Shown: piece after piece, positions 1 through 13,237 of the stretch
Position numbering within the stretch: position 1 is the stretch's first letter
How the letters are laid out: each line of letters begins with the position of its first letter
Assembly: GCF_900100925.1 (NCBI RefSeq)
Contig: NZ_FNKO01000002.1
Coordinates: forward strand, 1,488,001-1,552,000
Direction: 5' to 3'
Length of the DNA: 64,000 nucleotides
From: Actinopolyspora saharensis
Lineage (GTDB): Bacteria; Actinomycetota; Actinomycetes; Mycobacteriales; Pseudonocardiaceae
Program-made: the position numbers and the translations under genes
The notes under the pieces: generated by a model
Database searches by the model: none
What the model was told of the DNA's origin: nothing
The model's input: the letters and a program-made list of their open reading frames with translations, nothing else

Positions 1-2178
1 GTTCGACTCGTCCGCGATGTCGCTGATGCCCGAGAGCTTGCCGTCGCGGTGCATCGTGGCGATGTTCTCGATCAGGTTGTCCGGGTTCACCTGATAGGGA
101 AGCTCGGTGATCACCAGGGCGGCACGCCCCTTGGCGTCCTCCTCGATGTCGACCACGGCACGCATCCTGATCGAACCGCGACCGGTGCGGTAGGCCTCGG
201 CGATCGCGTTGGTGCCCATGATCAGCCCGTCGGTGGGGAAGTCAGGGCCCTTGATCCGCTCGATCAGCGCCTCGAGCAGCTCGTCGTCCTCGGCCTCCGG
301 GTTGTCCAGCGCCCAGACCACCCCGTCGGCGACCTCGCGCAGGTTGTGCGGCGGAATGTTGGTCGCCATCCCGACCGCGATACCGCCACCGCCGTTGACC
401 AGCAGGTTGGGGATGCGCGACGGCAGCACGTCCGGTTCCTGGGTGCGGCCGTCGTAGTTGTCCGAGAACTCGACCGTGTCCTCTTCGATCTCGGACAGCA
501 TGCTCATCGCCAGCGGCGCCAGCCGGGATTCGGTGTTGTGGCTGATGAACCCGTTGGTGACGAAAGCGTGATCGTCACTGTCCACCCGGAGGCTGTAGAC
601 CGGTTGCACCCCCGCCTCGGTCACCGAATCGACCTCGGCGTAGTAGAACCTTCCGTCCACGAGTGGTTCGACGACGTCGAGGACCTCGCGGTTGGTTATA
701 CGGCTCGTGATCTCCTCACGATTCGTTTCCCACCGTTCGACTCGGTCGACGTTGTGCCGCCGCAGCCAGTCCCTTTCCGTCCAACGGTCAGCACCGTTCT
801 CCCGGATGTAGTCCGCGACGAACGGAACGTAGTCGTGGCTCTTGGCCCTGCTCGACAGCGGAATCTCGTCGAGGATCTCGGCAAGCTTCCGCTGCTTGAC
901 GCTGTCGAATCCGACACGGGAAGCGAACAACCGCGCATCTCTGCGATTGCTGATCACGACCTTGTACTCCCCGCGGGCGTACTCGGAGATCGCGGACACT
1001 ATGCCGAACTCGAGCAGCAGCTGCTGTACCTCGCTCGCCAACTCAGCACTGTAGGTGGAGTACGAGATCTGAATGCTGTTGCGCGGCAGCCCGGAGCACG
1101 AACCGTCACCGGTGAACAGCCCGACCAGGAAAGCTTGCTTGGTGTTCCGATCCCCGTGCCACACGAACTCGGGAACCGTCTTCTCCGCGCTCTGTTGACC
1201 GATCAGGTCCGCGAGCACGCTCCGACGAAGCTTCGACAGATCATGAACATCGAGCTCGTGGATGATGCTGCCGGAATCGATCTTCCGGGAGGAGACGTAC
1301 CTCGGCCCACCGACCACAGCGTCGTAGAGGTTTACGACATAGCGGAAGAAGCTCTCGTCCAGGTTGTTGAAACCGGCACGGTTCTGCGAAACGAACCCTT
1401 CGCTGACGAAGGCTCCCGCCAGCAAAGCCCGGTCCCAGTCCCGCTCGTCCACGAGCGCATCGTCCTGCGGAGGCTCGGTCCGCTGCATGGCGATGTACTC
1501 ACCGGGCTGGATCTCCTCGAGGAGCTTCCACACCAGCGTCGGGACTCCGAGCACCTTCGTCAGGCACAGCACGGGGTGGTTGTGCGTGCCGGTCAGCTCG
1601 TAGCCACCCTTGGTGCTCAACTTGAGTGTCGGGTGGCTCCCGGAATGGAAAAACTTCTCGGCCAGAACCGGATCACCGGAACGGCCCTGCACCTTGAGGT
1701 CGATCTCGTTGTCGCTGTTCGGTTCGGCCCCGCGGACGACGTCCGCGATTCGAACCGAGGCACCGTGCGCCAGTTTCACCCTGGTGTCACCTGCGACGCA
1801 GTAGCGCATGGCGGCGGCCGGATCGTTACCGGGGGAGCCGAAGTTGCCCTGGCCGTCGATGAGCACGTTGCGCATCGACCACGGCTGGGCCAGTCGGACC
1901 AGGGTGTCGTAGATCGCCGAGTCACCGTGCGGGTGGTAGTTGCCCATCACGTCGCCGACCACGCGCGAGCACTTCACGTAGGAGCGATCGGGCCGGTGTC
2001 CCGAGTCGTACATGGAGTACAGCACGCGGCGGTGCACCGGTTTCAGGCCGTCGCGCACGTCCGGCAGGGCCCGGGCCACGATCACGCTCATGGCGTAGTC
2101 GATGTAGGAGTTCTGCATCTCCTGCTGGAGATCGACCGGCTCGACGCGGCCACCCTCGGGAGGCAAGGTCTCGGTCAT
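1..2178 (-). CDS. gyrA: DNA gyrase subunit A, intein-containing, 3' end cut by window edge
   Basis: Breakage-reunion subunit of DNA gyrase, which introduces negative supercoils with GyrB. The ATG is at 2178, preceded by an AGAAGGA ribosome site. The reading frame stays open to base 1, so only 726 codons are present and the C-terminal part is missing. The N-terminal winged-helix domain is clear: the quinolone-resistance region reads [10 protein letters not shown], with Ser87 and Asp91 at the positions usually linked to drug sensitivity, and the catalytic tyrosine is Tyr126 in AAMRY. Directly after Tyr126 the protein is interrupted by a 422-residue intein. The host sequence resumes with [13 protein letters not shown] at residue 549, so splicing would restore a normal GyrA. 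The gene lies 218 bp downstream of gyrB on the same strand. Confidence 0.97.
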   Translation of the reverse strand, partial: MTETLPPEGGRVEPVDLQQEMQNSYIDYAMSVIVARALPDVRDGLKPVHRRVLYSMYDSGHRPDRSYVKCSRVVGDVMGNYHPHGDSAIYDTLVRLAQPWSMRNVLIDGQGNFGSPGNDPAAAMRYCVAGDTRVKLAHGASVRIADVVRGAEPNSDNEIDLKVQGRSGDPVLAEKFFHSGSHPTLKLSTKGGYELTGTHNHPVLCLTKVLGVPTLVWKLLEEIQPGEYIAMQRTEPPQDDALVDERDWDRALLAGAFVSEGFVSQNRAGFNNLDESFFRYVVNLYDAVVGGPRYVSSRKIDSGSIIHELDVHDLSKLRRSVLADLIGQQSAEKTVPEFVWHGDRNTKQAFLVGLFTGDGSCSGLPRNSIQISYSTYSAELASEVQQLLLEFGIVSAISEYARGEYKVVISNRRDARLFASRVGFDSVKQRKLAEILDEIPLSSRAKSHDYVPFVADYIRENGADRWTERDWLRRHNVDRVERWETNREEITSRITNREVLDVVEPLVDGRFYYAEVDSVTEAGVQPVYSLRVDSDDHAFVTNGFISHNTESRLAPLAMSMLSEIEEDTVEFSDNYDGRTQEPDVLPSRIPNLLVNGGGGIAVGMATNIPPHNLREVADGVVWALDNPEAEDDELLEALIERIKGPDFPTDGLIMGTNAIAEAYRTGRGSIRMRAVVDIEEDAKGRAALVITELPYQVNPDNLIENIATMHRDGKLSGISDIADESN
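535..1800 (-). other. GyrA intein with LAGLIDADG homing endonuclease domain
   Basis: In-frame protein-splicing element of 422 residues (GyrA residues 127-548) inserted immediately after the catalytic Tyr126, the position used by mycobacterial GyrA inteins. It starts with Cys (CVAGDTRV, block A), has a block-B-like [10 protein letters not shown], and ends [10 protein letters not shown], followed by Thr as the first residue of the C-extein. Two LAGLIDADG-type motifs are visible, [10 protein letters not shown] and [10 protein letters not shown], both keeping an acidic residue, so the homing endonuclease may be active. All splice-junction residues (Cys1, His-Asn, +1 Thr) are present. Base composition looks less GC-rich than the flanking exteins. 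The length matches full-size GyrA inteins rather than mini-inteins. Confidence 0.96.
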
Positions 2179-2396
2179 ACCGTCCTTCTTCTCAGTGAAT
2201 TGGCTGTGGCGGCCCGCCCGGACGATCCTGGATCGTTTCGAGCGGTCGCACGAGTTCGTCAGGCTTCGCTCGGAGTCCGTCCGGCGGCGGGATCCCCGCC
2301 CGGACGGACGCTCGTCGAAGTTCTCCGCTCGGGTGCGTTCCTCCGGTGCTCCGGCGCCGAAGCACCCCACCCGAGCCAACCGAGTCGCCGACCCGC

Positions 2397-4711
<2,315 letters not shown>

Positions 4712-5368
4712 TCACCCGTAGGTGTCGCGCGGGCCCCTGCCCTGAACGTGTCGTGGACCATAACGCCAGCTCGGGGCCGCCGGGCCCTGCACCCTGATGC
4801 TGCGCACCAGCCGCTGCCCGAGCCCGTCGGAGATGCGCTGCACGATCTGACGCTGCAGCAAGCGCAACTGGGTGGCCCACGCCGTGGACTCGGCCTGCAG
4901 GGTCAACACCCCTTCGCGCAGCTCCACTGGCTTGCTGTGCGCGGCTATCTCGTCCCCGACCAGCTCGGTCCACCTGCCGAAGAGGTGCCCCCCGGCCAGC
5001 CGGTCCGACCAGCCGCGGTCGCTGGCCAACCGGGAGGCCAGCCGGCCGAATGCCTGCGGATCACGCTGATCGTCCTCCCCGGCACCGGACCAGCCGCGCC
5101 TCCGCCGGGAAGGAGCCCTCCTGCGCCCGTCCGGGGGACGCCCGCTCCCGCCGGAACGCTGCCTGGCCGCGCGCAGCGCTGCGCGGGCCAGGTCCTGACC
5201 GCTCGTGCCGTCCGCGCGAGCGGAGTCCCCACCGCGGCTCGCCCGTTCACCGGAACCGCCGGAATCGCCGGGACTGCCGCGACCGGACTCAGCGGTCTCC
5301 CCTCCGGAGGAACCCTCCACGGGCCCACTCCCCCGTTCGGGTGCCTCTTCGGAGAACTCACTCGACAT
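4712..5368 (-). CDS. dciA: DciA-like DUF721 protein
   Basis: 218-aa DUF721 protein equivalent by position and sequence to mycobacterial Rv0004. DUF721 proteins are regarded as DciA, the ancestral loader or operator of the replicative DnaB helicase. The first ~100 residues are low-complexity (Glu/Gly/Ser-rich, then Arg-rich). The conserved DUF721 fold follows, with [20 protein letters not shown] and [20 protein letters not shown]. The start was set at the ATG at 5368, which overlaps the recF stop by 11 bp and implies translational coupling; the longer open frame upstream lies inside recF. The helicase-loading role is inferred from the family. Confidence 0.88.
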   Translation of the reverse strand: MSSEFSEEAPERGSGPVEGSSGGETAESGRGSPGDSGGSGERASRGGDSARADGTSGQDLARAALRAARQRSGGSGRPPDGRRRAPSRRRRGWSGAGEDDQRDPQAFGRLASRLASDRGWSDRLAGGHLFGRWTELVGDEIAAHSKPVELREGVLTLQAESTAWATQLRLLQRQIVQRISDGLGQRLVRSIRVQGPAAPSWRYGPRHVQGRGPRDTYG

Positions 5369-6527
5369 GGCTAACCTCCCCGTCACGCACGTCGAAACGA
5401 ACGCCGGAAAGCTCGGTCGGCACGTCCTCGGGGACGGCCGCCGTGACCAGAACCTGCTCGGCCCCGGACACCGAGCGCGCCAGCCGCGCACGACGTCGGG
5501 AGTCGAGCTCGGCGAACACGTCGTCGAGGATCAGCACCGGCTCGGCACCATCCTCGGACAGCAGGTGGTAGGAGGCCAGGCGCAACGCCAGGGCGAACGA
5601 CCACGACTCGCCGTGACTGGCATAGCCCTTGGCCGGGGTCCGCCCCAGCACGAGCTCCAGATCGTCCCGGTGCGGGCCGACCAGGCAGACCCCGCGCTCC
5701 AGCTCCTGCTTGCGCACCCGCCGGAGCTGCTCGAGCAGCGCCGATTCGACAGCGGCCGGATCGACCCGCTGCCCGCCCGGAGTCCCGCCGTCCGCGGGAA
5801 GGTCCTCCACGCTGCTCCGGTAGGCCAACCGCGCCGCGCTGGTCGCGGACTCCTCCGCGGCCGCGGGGTCCCCGGTTGCCACCTCCGCGTAGGAGCGCGT
5901 CACGTGCGGCTCCAGATCGGCGACCAGGTCCAGCCTGCCCGCGAGCAGCTCGGCTCCGCACCTGGCCAGGTGCCCGTCCCAGACCTCGAGGGTGCGCAGG
6001 TCGTCGGGTCCCGCACCCCGCCCGGCCGACTTCAGCAGGGCACCGCGCTGCCGGAGCACCTTCTCGTAGTCGGAGCGCACGCCCGCGTAGCGCGGAGCCC
6101 TGGCGACCAGCAGCTCGTCGAGGAAGGAGCGTCGCTGAGTGGGATCGCCGCGCACCAGCGTCAGGTCCTCCGGGGCGAACAGGACCGTGCGCAGGATCCC
6201 GAGCGCGTCGCGGGGACGGGTCGGTGAACCGCGGTTGATCCGCGCCCGGTTCGCCTTCCCCTGCGCTATCTCCAGCTCGACCAGCAGCTCGCGGTCCTCG
6301 TTGACCACGGCCGCCCTGGCGACCGCGCGCTGCGCCCCGTGCCGGATCAGCGGCGCGTCCGTGGAAACCCGGTGGGAACCGAGGGTGGCGATGTAGGCGA
6401 GTCCTTCCACGAGGTTCGTCTTGCCCTGACCGTTGGCTCCGATCAGCGCGGTGGCCCCCCGAGACAGCGGGAGATCCACCTGCTGCCAGGACCTGAAGTC
6501 GGTGAGCTGGAGATGGCGTACGTGCAC
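5358..6527 (-). CDS. recF: DNA replication and repair protein RecF
   Basis: SMC-like ATPase that helps load RecA at gapped DNA and collapsed forks, 389 aa from the GTG at 6527 ([14 protein letters not shown], the typical RecF start; the open frame continues upstream but without family similarity). The Walker A motif is GANGQGKTN, the [19 protein letters not shown] segment is conserved, and the Walker B/D-loop is [12 protein letters not shown] near the C-terminus. It sits between gnd and dciA as in other actinomycetes; its stop overlaps the dciA start. Confidence 0.97.
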   Translation of the reverse strand: MHVRHLQLTDFRSWQQVDLPLSRGATALIGANGQGKTNLVEGLAYIATLGSHRVSTDAPLIRHGAQRAVARAAVVNEDRELLVELEIAQGKANRARINRGSPTRPRDALGILRTVLFAPEDLTLVRGDPTQRRSFLDELLVARAPRYAGVRSDYEKVLRQRGALLKSAGRGAGPDDLRTLEVWDGHLARCGAELLAGRLDLVADLEPHVTRSYAEVATGDPAAAEESATSAARLAYRSSVEDLPADGGTPGGQRVDPAAVESALLEQLRRVRKQELERGVCLVGPHRDDLELVLGRTPAKGYASHGESWSFALALRLASYHLLSEDGAEPVLILDDVFAELDSRRRARLARSVSGAEQVLVTAAVPEDVPTELSGVRFDVRDGEVSHVE

Positions 6528-6580
6528 GGCGGTCCTATGGAGCTCTTCCGGGGCGGCTGGCGTAGGTGCTCGGTCGACGG

Positions 6581-6669
6581 GACCTCTCGCGGGCTCCCGC
6601 TTCCGGGCGGGCCCGACCTCGAGCGGCCCACTGGCCACGTCGGCGTCGGGCCTCGTTCACGAGAGAACC
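6581..6669. repeat. Dispersed non-coding repeat, copy A
   Basis: About 90 bp in the recF-gnd intergenic region. It starts with GACCTCTCGCGGGCTC and ends with ACGAGAGAACC, an imperfect inverted repeat. The same arrangement recurs at 36031-36123, where both ends are recognisable and the middle is diverged. Both copies lie just 3' of a minus-strand gene or between converging transcripts. No transposase or coding frame is associated. The rest of the 6528-6772 gap shows nothing recognisable. Confidence 0.55.
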
Positions 6670-6772
6670 ACGACCACTCGGCTTGGCGCGGGGGACGTTC
6701 CGGCGCTGTCCGCGCGGAGGGGAAACCCCGGCCAACCCCTCAACTCGGCCGGAAACTCGAAAAGCGCCCCGG

Positions 6773-7660
6773 TCAGTCGTCGTTGGGCTTGACCGAGTGC
6801 CCGCCGAACTGGTTGCGCAGGGCCGCGACCGCCTTCATCGCGGGCGAGTCGTCCTGCCTGGAGGCGAAGCGGGCGAACAGCGCCGCGGTGATCGCGGGGG
6901 TGGGCACGGCGTTGTTGATGGACTCCTCCACGGTCCACCTGCCCTCGCCGGAGTCGGTGACGTAGCCCTGCAGCTGTTCCAGCTCCGGGTCCTCCTCCAT
7001 GGCCCGGACCAGCAGGTCCAGCAGCCAGGAGCGCACCACCGTCCCGTGGCTCCACGCCTTGATCGTGCCTGCCACGTCGGTGACCACGTCCGAGGCGGCC
7101 AGCAGCTCGAAGCCCTCCGCGTAGGCCTGCATGAGCCCGTACTCGATGCCGTTGTGCACCATCTTGGCGTAGTGCCCCGCACCCACCGGGCCTGCGTGCA
7201 CGAAGCCCCTGGCCCGCTCGCCCTCCGGGCGCAGCGTGTCGAACACGGGAAGCACCCGTTCGACGTCGGCGGCGTCACCGCCCGCCATCAGGCCGTACCC
7301 GTTGGCGGCGCCCCAGACTCCTCCGGAGACGCCGACGTCGACGTAGGAGATCCCGTACTCGGCCAGCAGCGCGGAGTTCTCCTGGTCGTCGCTGTAGGGG
7401 GAGTTCCCGCCCTCGATGACGAGATCGCCGGACTCGAGCAGCCCGGCCAGTTCGCGGATGGTGCTCTTGGTCGGTTCCCCGTGCGGAACCATCACCCACA
7501 CGGTGCGCGGCGGCGAGAGTTTCTCCACCATCCCCGCTATCGAGGACACGTCGGTGACCTGCGGATCACGGTCGTAGCCGACGACCTCGTGGCCCCCGGC
7601 GCGCAACCGCTCGCGCATGTTGAAACCCATCTTGCCGAGGCCGACCAGACCCAGTTGCAC
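6773..7660 (-). CDS. gnd: 6-phosphogluconate dehydrogenase, decarboxylating (short form)
   Basis: Oxidises and decarboxylates 6-phosphogluconate to ribulose 5-phosphate in the oxidative pentose-phosphate pathway. 295 aa, the short form common in Gram-positives. The N-terminal Rossmann motif is GLVGLGKMG, the substrate segment is EGGNSPYSDD, and the catalytic helix reads GAGHYAKMVHNGIEYGLMQA. The GTG at 7660 is chosen because a GGGAG ribosome site lies 7-8 bases upstream and it gives the family start. Its location between dnaN and recF is standard in actinomycetes. Confidence 0.96.
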   Translation of the reverse strand: MQLGLVGLGKMGFNMRERLRAGGHEVVGYDRDPQVTDVSSIAGMVEKLSPPRTVWVMVPHGEPTKSTIRELAGLLESGDLVIEGGNSPYSDDQENSALLAEYGISYVDVGVSGGVWGAANGYGLMAGGDAADVERVLPVFDTLRPEGERARGFVHAGPVGAGHYAKMVHNGIEYGLMQAYAEGFELLAASDVVTDVAGTIKAWSHGTVVRSWLLDLLVRAMEEDPELEQLQGYVTDSGEGRWTVEESINNAVPTPAITAALFARFASRQDDSPAMKAVAALRNQFGGHSVKPNDD

Positions 7661-7754
7661 CAAGAACTCCCTTTCACACTCCATTTTTCGCAAAAGGCGC
7701 CGAACCGGAGCGCTCGCGGGACGTGCCGCCACGCCCCGCGAGCACCCGGACGCC

Positions 7755-8879
7755 TCAGCTCGGCATCCGAACCGGCATGAGCAGGTACAGATAGCCGGGC
7801 ACGGTCTCCCCCTCGTCGTCGACCGGCTTGATGACCGCGGGCCGGCTCGAGGTCGTGAACAGCATTCGCGCGCGATCGGTCTTCAGCGCGGCGAGCCCGT
7901 CCTGCAGGTACGACGGGTTGAACGCGATCGTGAGCGGTTCACCGTCGAACTCGATCGGCAGCTCCTCCTCGGCGCTGCCCTCGTCGTCACCTCCCGCGGT
8001 CAGCCGCAGGCTCGTCTCGGAGAACTCCAGCCGTACCTGGGTACCGCGCTCGGCGACGAGCGAAACACGCTTGATGGCGTCGACCAGCGCGCCGACCTCG
8101 ACCACGGCCGAGGCGGCGTGCTCGTCGGGCAGCAGCTTGCGGTACGGGGGGAACTCCGCGTCGAGCAACCGGGTGGTGCTGCGCCGGGTCGTTCCGGACA
8201 GACCGAGCAGCCCGTCGGAGGAGGCCAGGGAGAGTTCGACCGTGGTGCCGGAGCCGCCGAGGGTCTTTGCCGACTCGGAGAGCGTGCGGGCTGGCACCAG
8301 CACGGCCGTGTCCTCGGCCGAACCGGCCGGTTGCCAGTTCAGCTCGCGCATGGCCAGCCGGAAGCGGTCGGTGGCCACCAGCGTCAGCTGGTCCTCGTTG
8401 ATCTCGACGCGCACCCCGGTGAGCATGGGCAGCGTCTCGTCCTTGCCCGCTGCCACCGCGACCTGGGCGACGGCCGAGCTGAAGGCGTCCCCGGCCACGG
8501 AACCAGCCAGCTCGGGCATCTGCGGAAGTTGTGGATAGTCCTCGACGGGCATCGTGGGGAGGCTGAAGCGGGAGCTGCCGCAGGAGATGCTCACCCTGGA
8601 GCCGTCGACGGTGATCTCCACGGGGCGCTGGGGCAGCGCCTTGGTGATGTCGGCCAGCAACCGCCCGGAGACCAGCGTGCGCCCGGAGGACTCGACCTCG
8701 GCGTCCACCCCGACCTGGGCGGAGACCTCGTAGTCGAAGCCCGAGATCGTCAGCTTGCCCTCGGTCTCGGCGTCCAGCAACATCCCGCCCAGCACGGGAA
8801 CCGGTGGGCGCGAAGGCAGGCTGCGGGCGACCCAGGCGACAGCATCGGCGAGACCGTCACGTTCCAGACGGATCTTCAT
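7755..8879 (-). CDS. dnaN: DNA polymerase III beta subunit (sliding clamp)
   Basis: Ring-forming processivity clamp of the replicative polymerase, 374 aa, made of three similar domains. It starts [21 protein letters not shown] and shows [12 protein letters not shown] in domain 1. Domain 3 ends with the characteristic [11 protein letters not shown], whose MPVR residues belong to the clamp-partner binding pocket. An AAAGGAC ribosome site precedes the ATG. It is separated from dnaA by the 1.2-kb origin region. Confidence 0.98.
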   Translation of the reverse strand: MKIRLERDGLADAVAWVARSLPSRPPVPVLGGMLLDAETEGKLTISGFDYEVSAQVGVDAEVESSGRTLVSGRLLADITKALPQRPVEITVDGSRVSISCGSSRFSLPTMPVEDYPQLPQMPELAGSVAGDAFSSAVAQVAVAAGKDETLPMLTGVRVEINEDQLTLVATDRFRLAMRELNWQPAGSAEDTAVLVPARTLSESAKTLGGSGTTVELSLASSDGLLGLSGTTRRSTTRLLDAEFPPYRKLLPDEHAASAVVEVGALVDAIKRVSLVAERGTQVRLEFSETSLRLTAGGDDEGSAEEELPIEFDGEPLTIAFNPSYLQDGLAALKTDRARMLFTTSSRPAVIKPVDDEGETVPGYLYLLMPVRMPS

Positions 8880-9206
8880 GAGTGTCCTTTCGGTTCCGCT
8901 CCCCTGGCGCTGCTGCCGAGGAGAGCCTGATCGAACGGGATGCGGATGTGCTTACCGCGGACCGAAGCGGGTTCGTGGCCGAGTCGTACCGAGGACCCCA
9001 ACCGGGGTGGGTACTCCGCCGGCGGCTCTCAAAAGCTCGATGGGCCTTCCACGGTAGAGCGTTCGCTGTGTGCTCACTACGCGGGTCCGGGGCCAGTCGG
9101 GCGTGTCCGAGGGCGGCGGGAGGCGCTCGTCCACGTCCGCACGCGCTCTTCTTCTTCTCTTCTTCCCTATAAGGAGATTTAGAAGAGCAGTTACCGTAGT
9201 AGGGCT

Positions 9207-9667
9207 TGTGGATGTTGGGGACAAGCCGGTTTTTCGCAGCTTACTGGCTGTACACCGCTGTGGATGCTCTTGTGGGCAATCTGGGGATGAATCAGCTTCG
9301 ATGTGGATTGATTTGTCCACAAGCCGAGCTGTCCACAGCTGAGGGGGGTTTGATCCACAGTCGATCCCCAGGATTTGCCCAGGTTGTCCCCACCGCCTGT
9401 GGATAACGCTGTTTCCCTCGATTAGGTTGTGGATAAATCTGTGGACATCTTGTGGGCAACTTGGGGAGCACCTGTGGGCAACCCGGGGAGGTTTGTGTAC
9501 AGCATGTGGGCGGTTTGAGCCCTGCCGCTGGTCAGCCCTGGGGAGCGTTGAGACTGTGCACAAGCCCACCTTCGAGTGATTTTCAGGCGGCTTCGGATGT
9601 GGAAATTCACATGTGGGTGATCTTTGCGCGAGCCCTTCACGGAAAGTGGCCCCACGGCTGTGCACAA
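9207..9667. other. Chromosomal replication origin (oriC) with DnaA-box cluster
   Basis: The dnaN-dnaA gap is packed with DnaA-box-like nonamers in both orientations. Perfect or near-perfect copies are TTGTCCACA at 9313-9321 and TGTGGATAA at 9398-9406 and 9428-9436. Variants include 9207-9215, 9216-9224, 9259-9267, 9271-9279, 9302-9310, 9329-9337, 9351-9359, 9384-9392, 9440-9448, 9451-9459, 9473-9481, 9555-9563 and 9659-9667. The flank at about 9160-9200 (CCCTATAAGGAGATTTAG and following) is the most AT-rich part and is the best candidate for the unwinding element or the dnaN promoter. Nothing else was recognised between 8880 and 9160 or between 9668 and 9990. Confidence 0.93.
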
Positions 9668-9992
9668 GATCGACCTGCCCGTTTCGTCCGCTTTCGCGGT
9701 GTCCGCCTGCCGAGATCACCCAGTGCTGATCGAAGCTATACCGTGATCCACGTCTCTTCCAGCACTGATCACCGGCGTGTCCGCCGAAGATCCACGACTC
9801 CCGCGGTCACCTCCGGCGGGATCCGGACTCGTTCGAAGGGGCCGGTCGATTCCCGCGGTGCTGTGGACGCGCTGAGCGCTCGCCCGGCATGTGGTGCTGG
9901 CCGACGACGTGCGGCGGGGACGTCCGGTGGCCTCGCCCGGCCCCGCGGCGAGTCCCGCGCAAGGCTTGTGGAAGGCGTGGGCTGAAACCGCT

Positions 9993-10030
9993 CACCGGTG
10001 GAGTCGGGCCTGCTCACGGCCCCACCGGTG
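9993..10030 (-). terminator. Stem-loop downstream of dnaA
   Basis: CACCGGTGG (9993-10001) pairs with CCACCGGTG (10022-10030), with a nested GGGCC/GGCCC stem, 29 bp after the dnaA stop. There is no clear T-run, which is usual for actinomycete terminators. Confidence 0.55.
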
Positions 10031-10058
10031 TGCTCGCGGCAGCGGTGGGTTCACCGGT

Positions 10059-11936
10059 TCACAGGAAGGAGGCCTGCTGCTTGATGCGCGCGGTCAGCTC
10101 CTGCACGTGGTCGTAGACGCGGCGCCGCTCGGCCATGGCCTTGCGGATCTTCTTGTCCGCGTGCATCACCGTCGTGTGGTCCCGACCGCCGAAACTCTGG
10201 CCGATCTTGGGCAGTGACGAGTCGGTCAGCTCCCTGCACAGGTACATGGCGATCTGCCGCGCCTGGGCCAGCGCCTTGGTCTTGCCCGGCCCGCACAGAT
10301 CGTCCACGGTCACGCCGAAGAACTCGGCGGTCATGGACATGATGGTCTGCGTGCTGATCTCCGGGGGCTGCGCGTCATCCGGGATGAGGTCGCGCAGCAC
10401 GATCTCGGCCAGCTGGACGTCCACGGGCTGCTGGTTCAACGAGGCGAACGCCGTGACCCTGATCAACGCCCCCTCGAGCTCGCGGATGTTGCGCTCGATT
10501 CGCGCCGCGATGAACTCCAGCACCTCGGCCGGGGCGGCCAGTCGGTCCTGGGCCGCCTTCTTGCGCAGGATCGCGATTCGCGTCTCCAGCTCGGGCGGCT
10601 GGATGTCGGTGATCAACCCCCACTCGAACCTGGTCCGCAGCCGGTCCTCCAGGGTGTGCAGGCTCTTCGGGGGGCGGTCGGAGGAGACCACGATCTGCTT
10701 GTTCGAGTTGTGCAGCGTGTTGAAGGTGTGGAAGAACTCCTCCTGGGTTCCCTCCTTGCCCTCCAGGAACTGCACGTCGTCGACGAGCAGGACGTCGACG
10801 TCGCGGTAGCGGCGCTGGAAGGCCACCTGCCTGTCGTCGCGCAGCGAGTTGATGAAGTCGTTGGTGAACTCCTCGGTGGAGACGTAGCGCACCCGCATCC
10901 CGGGGAAGAGCCGCTGGGTGTAGTGCCCGACCGCGTGCAGCAGGTGCGTCTTGCCCAGCCCGGACTCACCCCAGATGAACAGCGGGTTGTAGGCCCGGGC
11001 CGGCGCCTCCGCCCCGGCCACGGCCGCGGCGTGCGCGAAGCGGTTGGAGGAGCCTATGACGAAGGTGTCGAAGGTGTACTTGGCGTTGAGCCGCGTCTGC
11101 GAGGTCGGCGGGCCGTTCTTGGGTGCCGTGTACGGCTGGCCCTGCTGCTGCTCGGGCTTGTTCTCCCCGCCGAAGGTCGGCCAGATCTCGTTGGCCGCCT
11201 GGAGCGCTTCGCCCTCCTCGTCCTCCTCCTGCTCGGAGTCGCTCTCCGACTCCCCGCTCAGCAGGGGGCTCGTCCCGGCCGGGGTCGACGCCGCGGGGTT
11301 GCGGGTGGGCTCCTGCGGGGGCAGCGGGAGGCGTTGCTGCTCGGGAGGGCTCGCTGGTAAGGCCCCGCTGATCGAGCCCGTGTGGGCGGTGTTGCCGTAG
11401 TCCTCCGTCTCGTGGGGCGAGTGCGGGCGCGGCCGGGTCTCGCTCGGCCTGCCGTGCCAGCCCTCCGGTTCCCCGACGGGGGAGTGCCCCGGCATCGCCT
11501 GTGGATGGGTGGGCTGCTGGGTGCCGTAGCCGGTCTCGTAGGGCAGCTCGGCCTGGCCGAGGGGGTTGTCCTCCCGCTGCGCGGGTTCCTCCGCGGACTC
11601 GTTCCGGGGAGGCTCGTCCTCCGGTTCCTCCTCCTCCATCGACTGGGGGGTGACCGGGCGGGTCGGGGCCGGTACGGCGGTGTCCACCTTCACGGCGAGG
11701 GAGACCTCCCTGCCGAGCCTGCGCGAGAGCGCCTCGGTGATCGGGTCGCGCAGGGCGCGCTCGATCGCCTCCTTGGCGAAGTCGCTGGGCGCTGCGAGCA
11801 GCGCGGTGCCGTCGAGCAGACCGATGGGGCGCGTGACGCGCATCCACGCGCGCTGCTGGGGTGAGAGCGTTCCAGAAGACAGCTCGTGCACCACCTCGTC
11901 CCAGACTCTGCCGAGATCGGCTTGGTGGTCGGACAC
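10059..11936 (-). CDS. dnaA: Chromosomal replication initiator DnaA
   Basis: AAA+ initiator that binds DnaA boxes and melts oriC. 625 aa from the GTG at 11936, which has a GGGGAGGGGG ribosome site; longer frames upstream run into the promoter region. Domain I starts [16 protein letters not shown]. Domain II is a long Pro/Glu/Gln-rich linker (about residues 100-290), making the protein longer than most homologues. Domain III has the Walker [11 protein letters not shown] and Walker [12 protein letters not shown]. Domain IV carries the DNA-binding signature [15 protein letters not shown]. DnaA boxes upstream of the gene suggest autoregulation. Confidence 0.98.
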   Translation of the reverse strand: MSDHQADLGRVWDEVVHELSSGTLSPQQRAWMRVTRPIGLLDGTALLAAPSDFAKEAIERALRDPITEALSRRLGREVSLAVKVDTAVPAPTRPVTPQSMEEEEPEDEPPRNESAEEPAQREDNPLGQAELPYETGYGTQQPTHPQAMPGHSPVGEPEGWHGRPSETRPRPHSPHETEDYGNTAHTGSISGALPASPPEQQRLPLPPQEPTRNPAASTPAGTSPLLSGESESDSEQEEDEEGEALQAANEIWPTFGGENKPEQQQGQPYTAPKNGPPTSQTRLNAKYTFDTFVIGSSNRFAHAAAVAGAEAPARAYNPLFIWGESGLGKTHLLHAVGHYTQRLFPGMRVRYVSTEEFTNDFINSLRDDRQVAFQRRYRDVDVLLVDDVQFLEGKEGTQEEFFHTFNTLHNSNKQIVVSSDRPPKSLHTLEDRLRTRFEWGLITDIQPPELETRIAILRKKAAQDRLAAPAEVLEFIAARIERNIRELEGALIRVTAFASLNQQPVDVQLAEIVLRDLIPDDAQPPEISTQTIMSMTAEFFGVTVDDLCGPGKTKALAQARQIAMYLCRELTDSSLPKIGQSFGGRDHTTVMHADKKIRKAMAERRRVYDHVQELTARIKQQASFL

Positions 11937-12576
11937 CGCTGAGCCCCCTCCCCTCGTTGGTGTGTGGCCGGTAGTGCCGGGCCGGTCGGTTCGTGATGCG
12001 GTTCTCGGGCCGCGCGTGTTCCGTGGAGACGGATCGATTCCGCTGTGCACAACGTGCGGGCGGGCAAAATATCCACATAGTTGTCCACAGCGCTGCCGAA
12101 GGTACGACAGACCGAGTGACTCTCGGTGCTCGGGGTTGCCGCAGGTGGGAGGTGAACGGTTTTCAAGCGTGTCGCTCCCCCGGAGGCAGCCTCGATCGTG
12201 TGACGTCGGGAGGTCGTTCGCGTGATGGGCGCGTCGAGCAAGCGGCGCAGCCGCCTTGTCACCACCCGATCCACCGGCGTCGGAGCCGGGCACCGGGCCC
12301 CCGGCTGTGTGTCCGGTGGCGCGGATAAGTACCCTCGTAAGGTCCCCCGCCACAAAGCGGGCGTTTTCCTGGTGCGTGTCAGCGACACTTCCTCGCGGCA
12401 CGGAGCCTGGTTCGTCCGCACGGGGCCTTGCACGCTCAGTCGTGTTCGGTCTCGGCGCGGATGTTGCTCGCAGCCGCTTCCGCTACCCAGTGCGGGGACA
12501 CTTGACCGAGCCACACCGGCCATCTTGTGCCTTGTTAAGGCGCGTGGTTGGCCTGTAGTAACCGGGAGAGCCGACC
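11937..12576. promoter_or_regulatory. Divergent dnaA / rpmH promoter region with DnaA boxes
   Basis: A 640-bp non-coding stretch between the divergent dnaA and rpmH genes. DnaA-box-like sequences TGTGCACAA (12044-12052), TATCCACAT (around 12070-12078) and a perfect TTGTCCACA (12081-12089) lie 110-155 bp upstream of dnaA, where they could mediate DnaA autoregulation. On the plus strand TTGACC (12502-12507) is a candidate -35 for rpmH, but its -10 partner is unclear. No gene is supported here. Confidence 0.6.
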
Positions 12577-12720
12577 GTGAGCAAGGGCAAGCGCACCTAC
12601 CAGCCGAACAACCGTAAGCGGGCCAAGATCCACGGCTTCCGGAAGCGGATGCACACGAGGGCCGGCCGCGCCATCGTGGCCGCTCGTCGCCGCAGGGGTC
12701 GTAAGCAACTCACCGCCTGA
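12577..12720 (+). CDS. rpmH: 50S ribosomal protein L34
   Basis: 47-aa basic protein of the large ribosomal subunit. It reads [20 protein letters not shown] and then [20 protein letters not shown], the universal L34 pattern, and ends KQLTA. The GTG start at 12577 follows a GGGAG ribosome site. It is the first gene of the plus-strand operon rpmH-rnpA-yidD-yidC-jag. Confidence 0.98.
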   Translation: MSKGKRTYQPNNRKRAKIHGFRKRMHTRAGRAIVAARRRRGRKQLTA

Positions 12721-12733
12721 TAGGAGACGGGCC

Positions 12734-13237
12734 GTGCTTCCAGCGGCAGCGCGGCTCAGGCGCAGCCAGGACTTCGACCTGGTCGTGCGCCGGGGACGTC
12801 GAGCCGGCAGGCCACGTCTCGTGATGCATGTCTTCAGGCGCGACCCGTCCGCGTCCGGAGCGGCCGATCGACCGGTCGCCGCGGCCACGGACGTATCCAG
12901 GACGGGCGGCGAGGGCACGCACGAGAGCGATACTTCGAACAGTTCGCCCACCCTGGGCGACCACGAGCGCCCCAGGGTGGGCTTCGTCGTCAGCAAGGCC
13001 GTCGGAAACGCGGTGCGCAGACACCGGGTGGCACGGCAGTTGCGTCATTTGATGCGCGAGCGCATCGCGGTGTTGCCTGCTGGCACACTGGTGGTGGTAA
13101 GAGCACTGCCGCCTGCGGCGGCCTCCACCAGCGAGGAGCTCGCACGGGATCTCGACAAGGCCATGCGCAAGCTGCGTCTGCCGACTCTCCGTGATTCAGC
13201 AGGTGGTGGTAATCACCCATCCACGGATCCCGCGTAA
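12734..13237 (+). CDS. rnpA: Ribonuclease P protein component
   Basis: Protein subunit of RNase P, which together with its RNA removes the 5' leader of pre-tRNAs. 167 aa, longer than the usual ~120 because of a low-complexity insert (about residues 35-75) between the two conserved halves. The N-terminus reads [20 protein letters not shown], and the RNA-binding signature is [20 protein letters not shown]. The GTG start is 13 bp after rpmH. Its stop codon shares a base with the yidD start. Confidence 0.93.
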   Translation: MLPAAARLRRSQDFDLVVRRGRRAGRPRLVMHVFRRDPSASGAADRPVAAATDVSRTGGEGTHESDTSNSSPTLGDHERPRVGFVVSKAVGNAVRRHRVARQLRHLMRERIAVLPAGTLVVVRALPPAAASTSEELARDLDKAMRKLRLPTLRDSAGGGNHPSTDPA

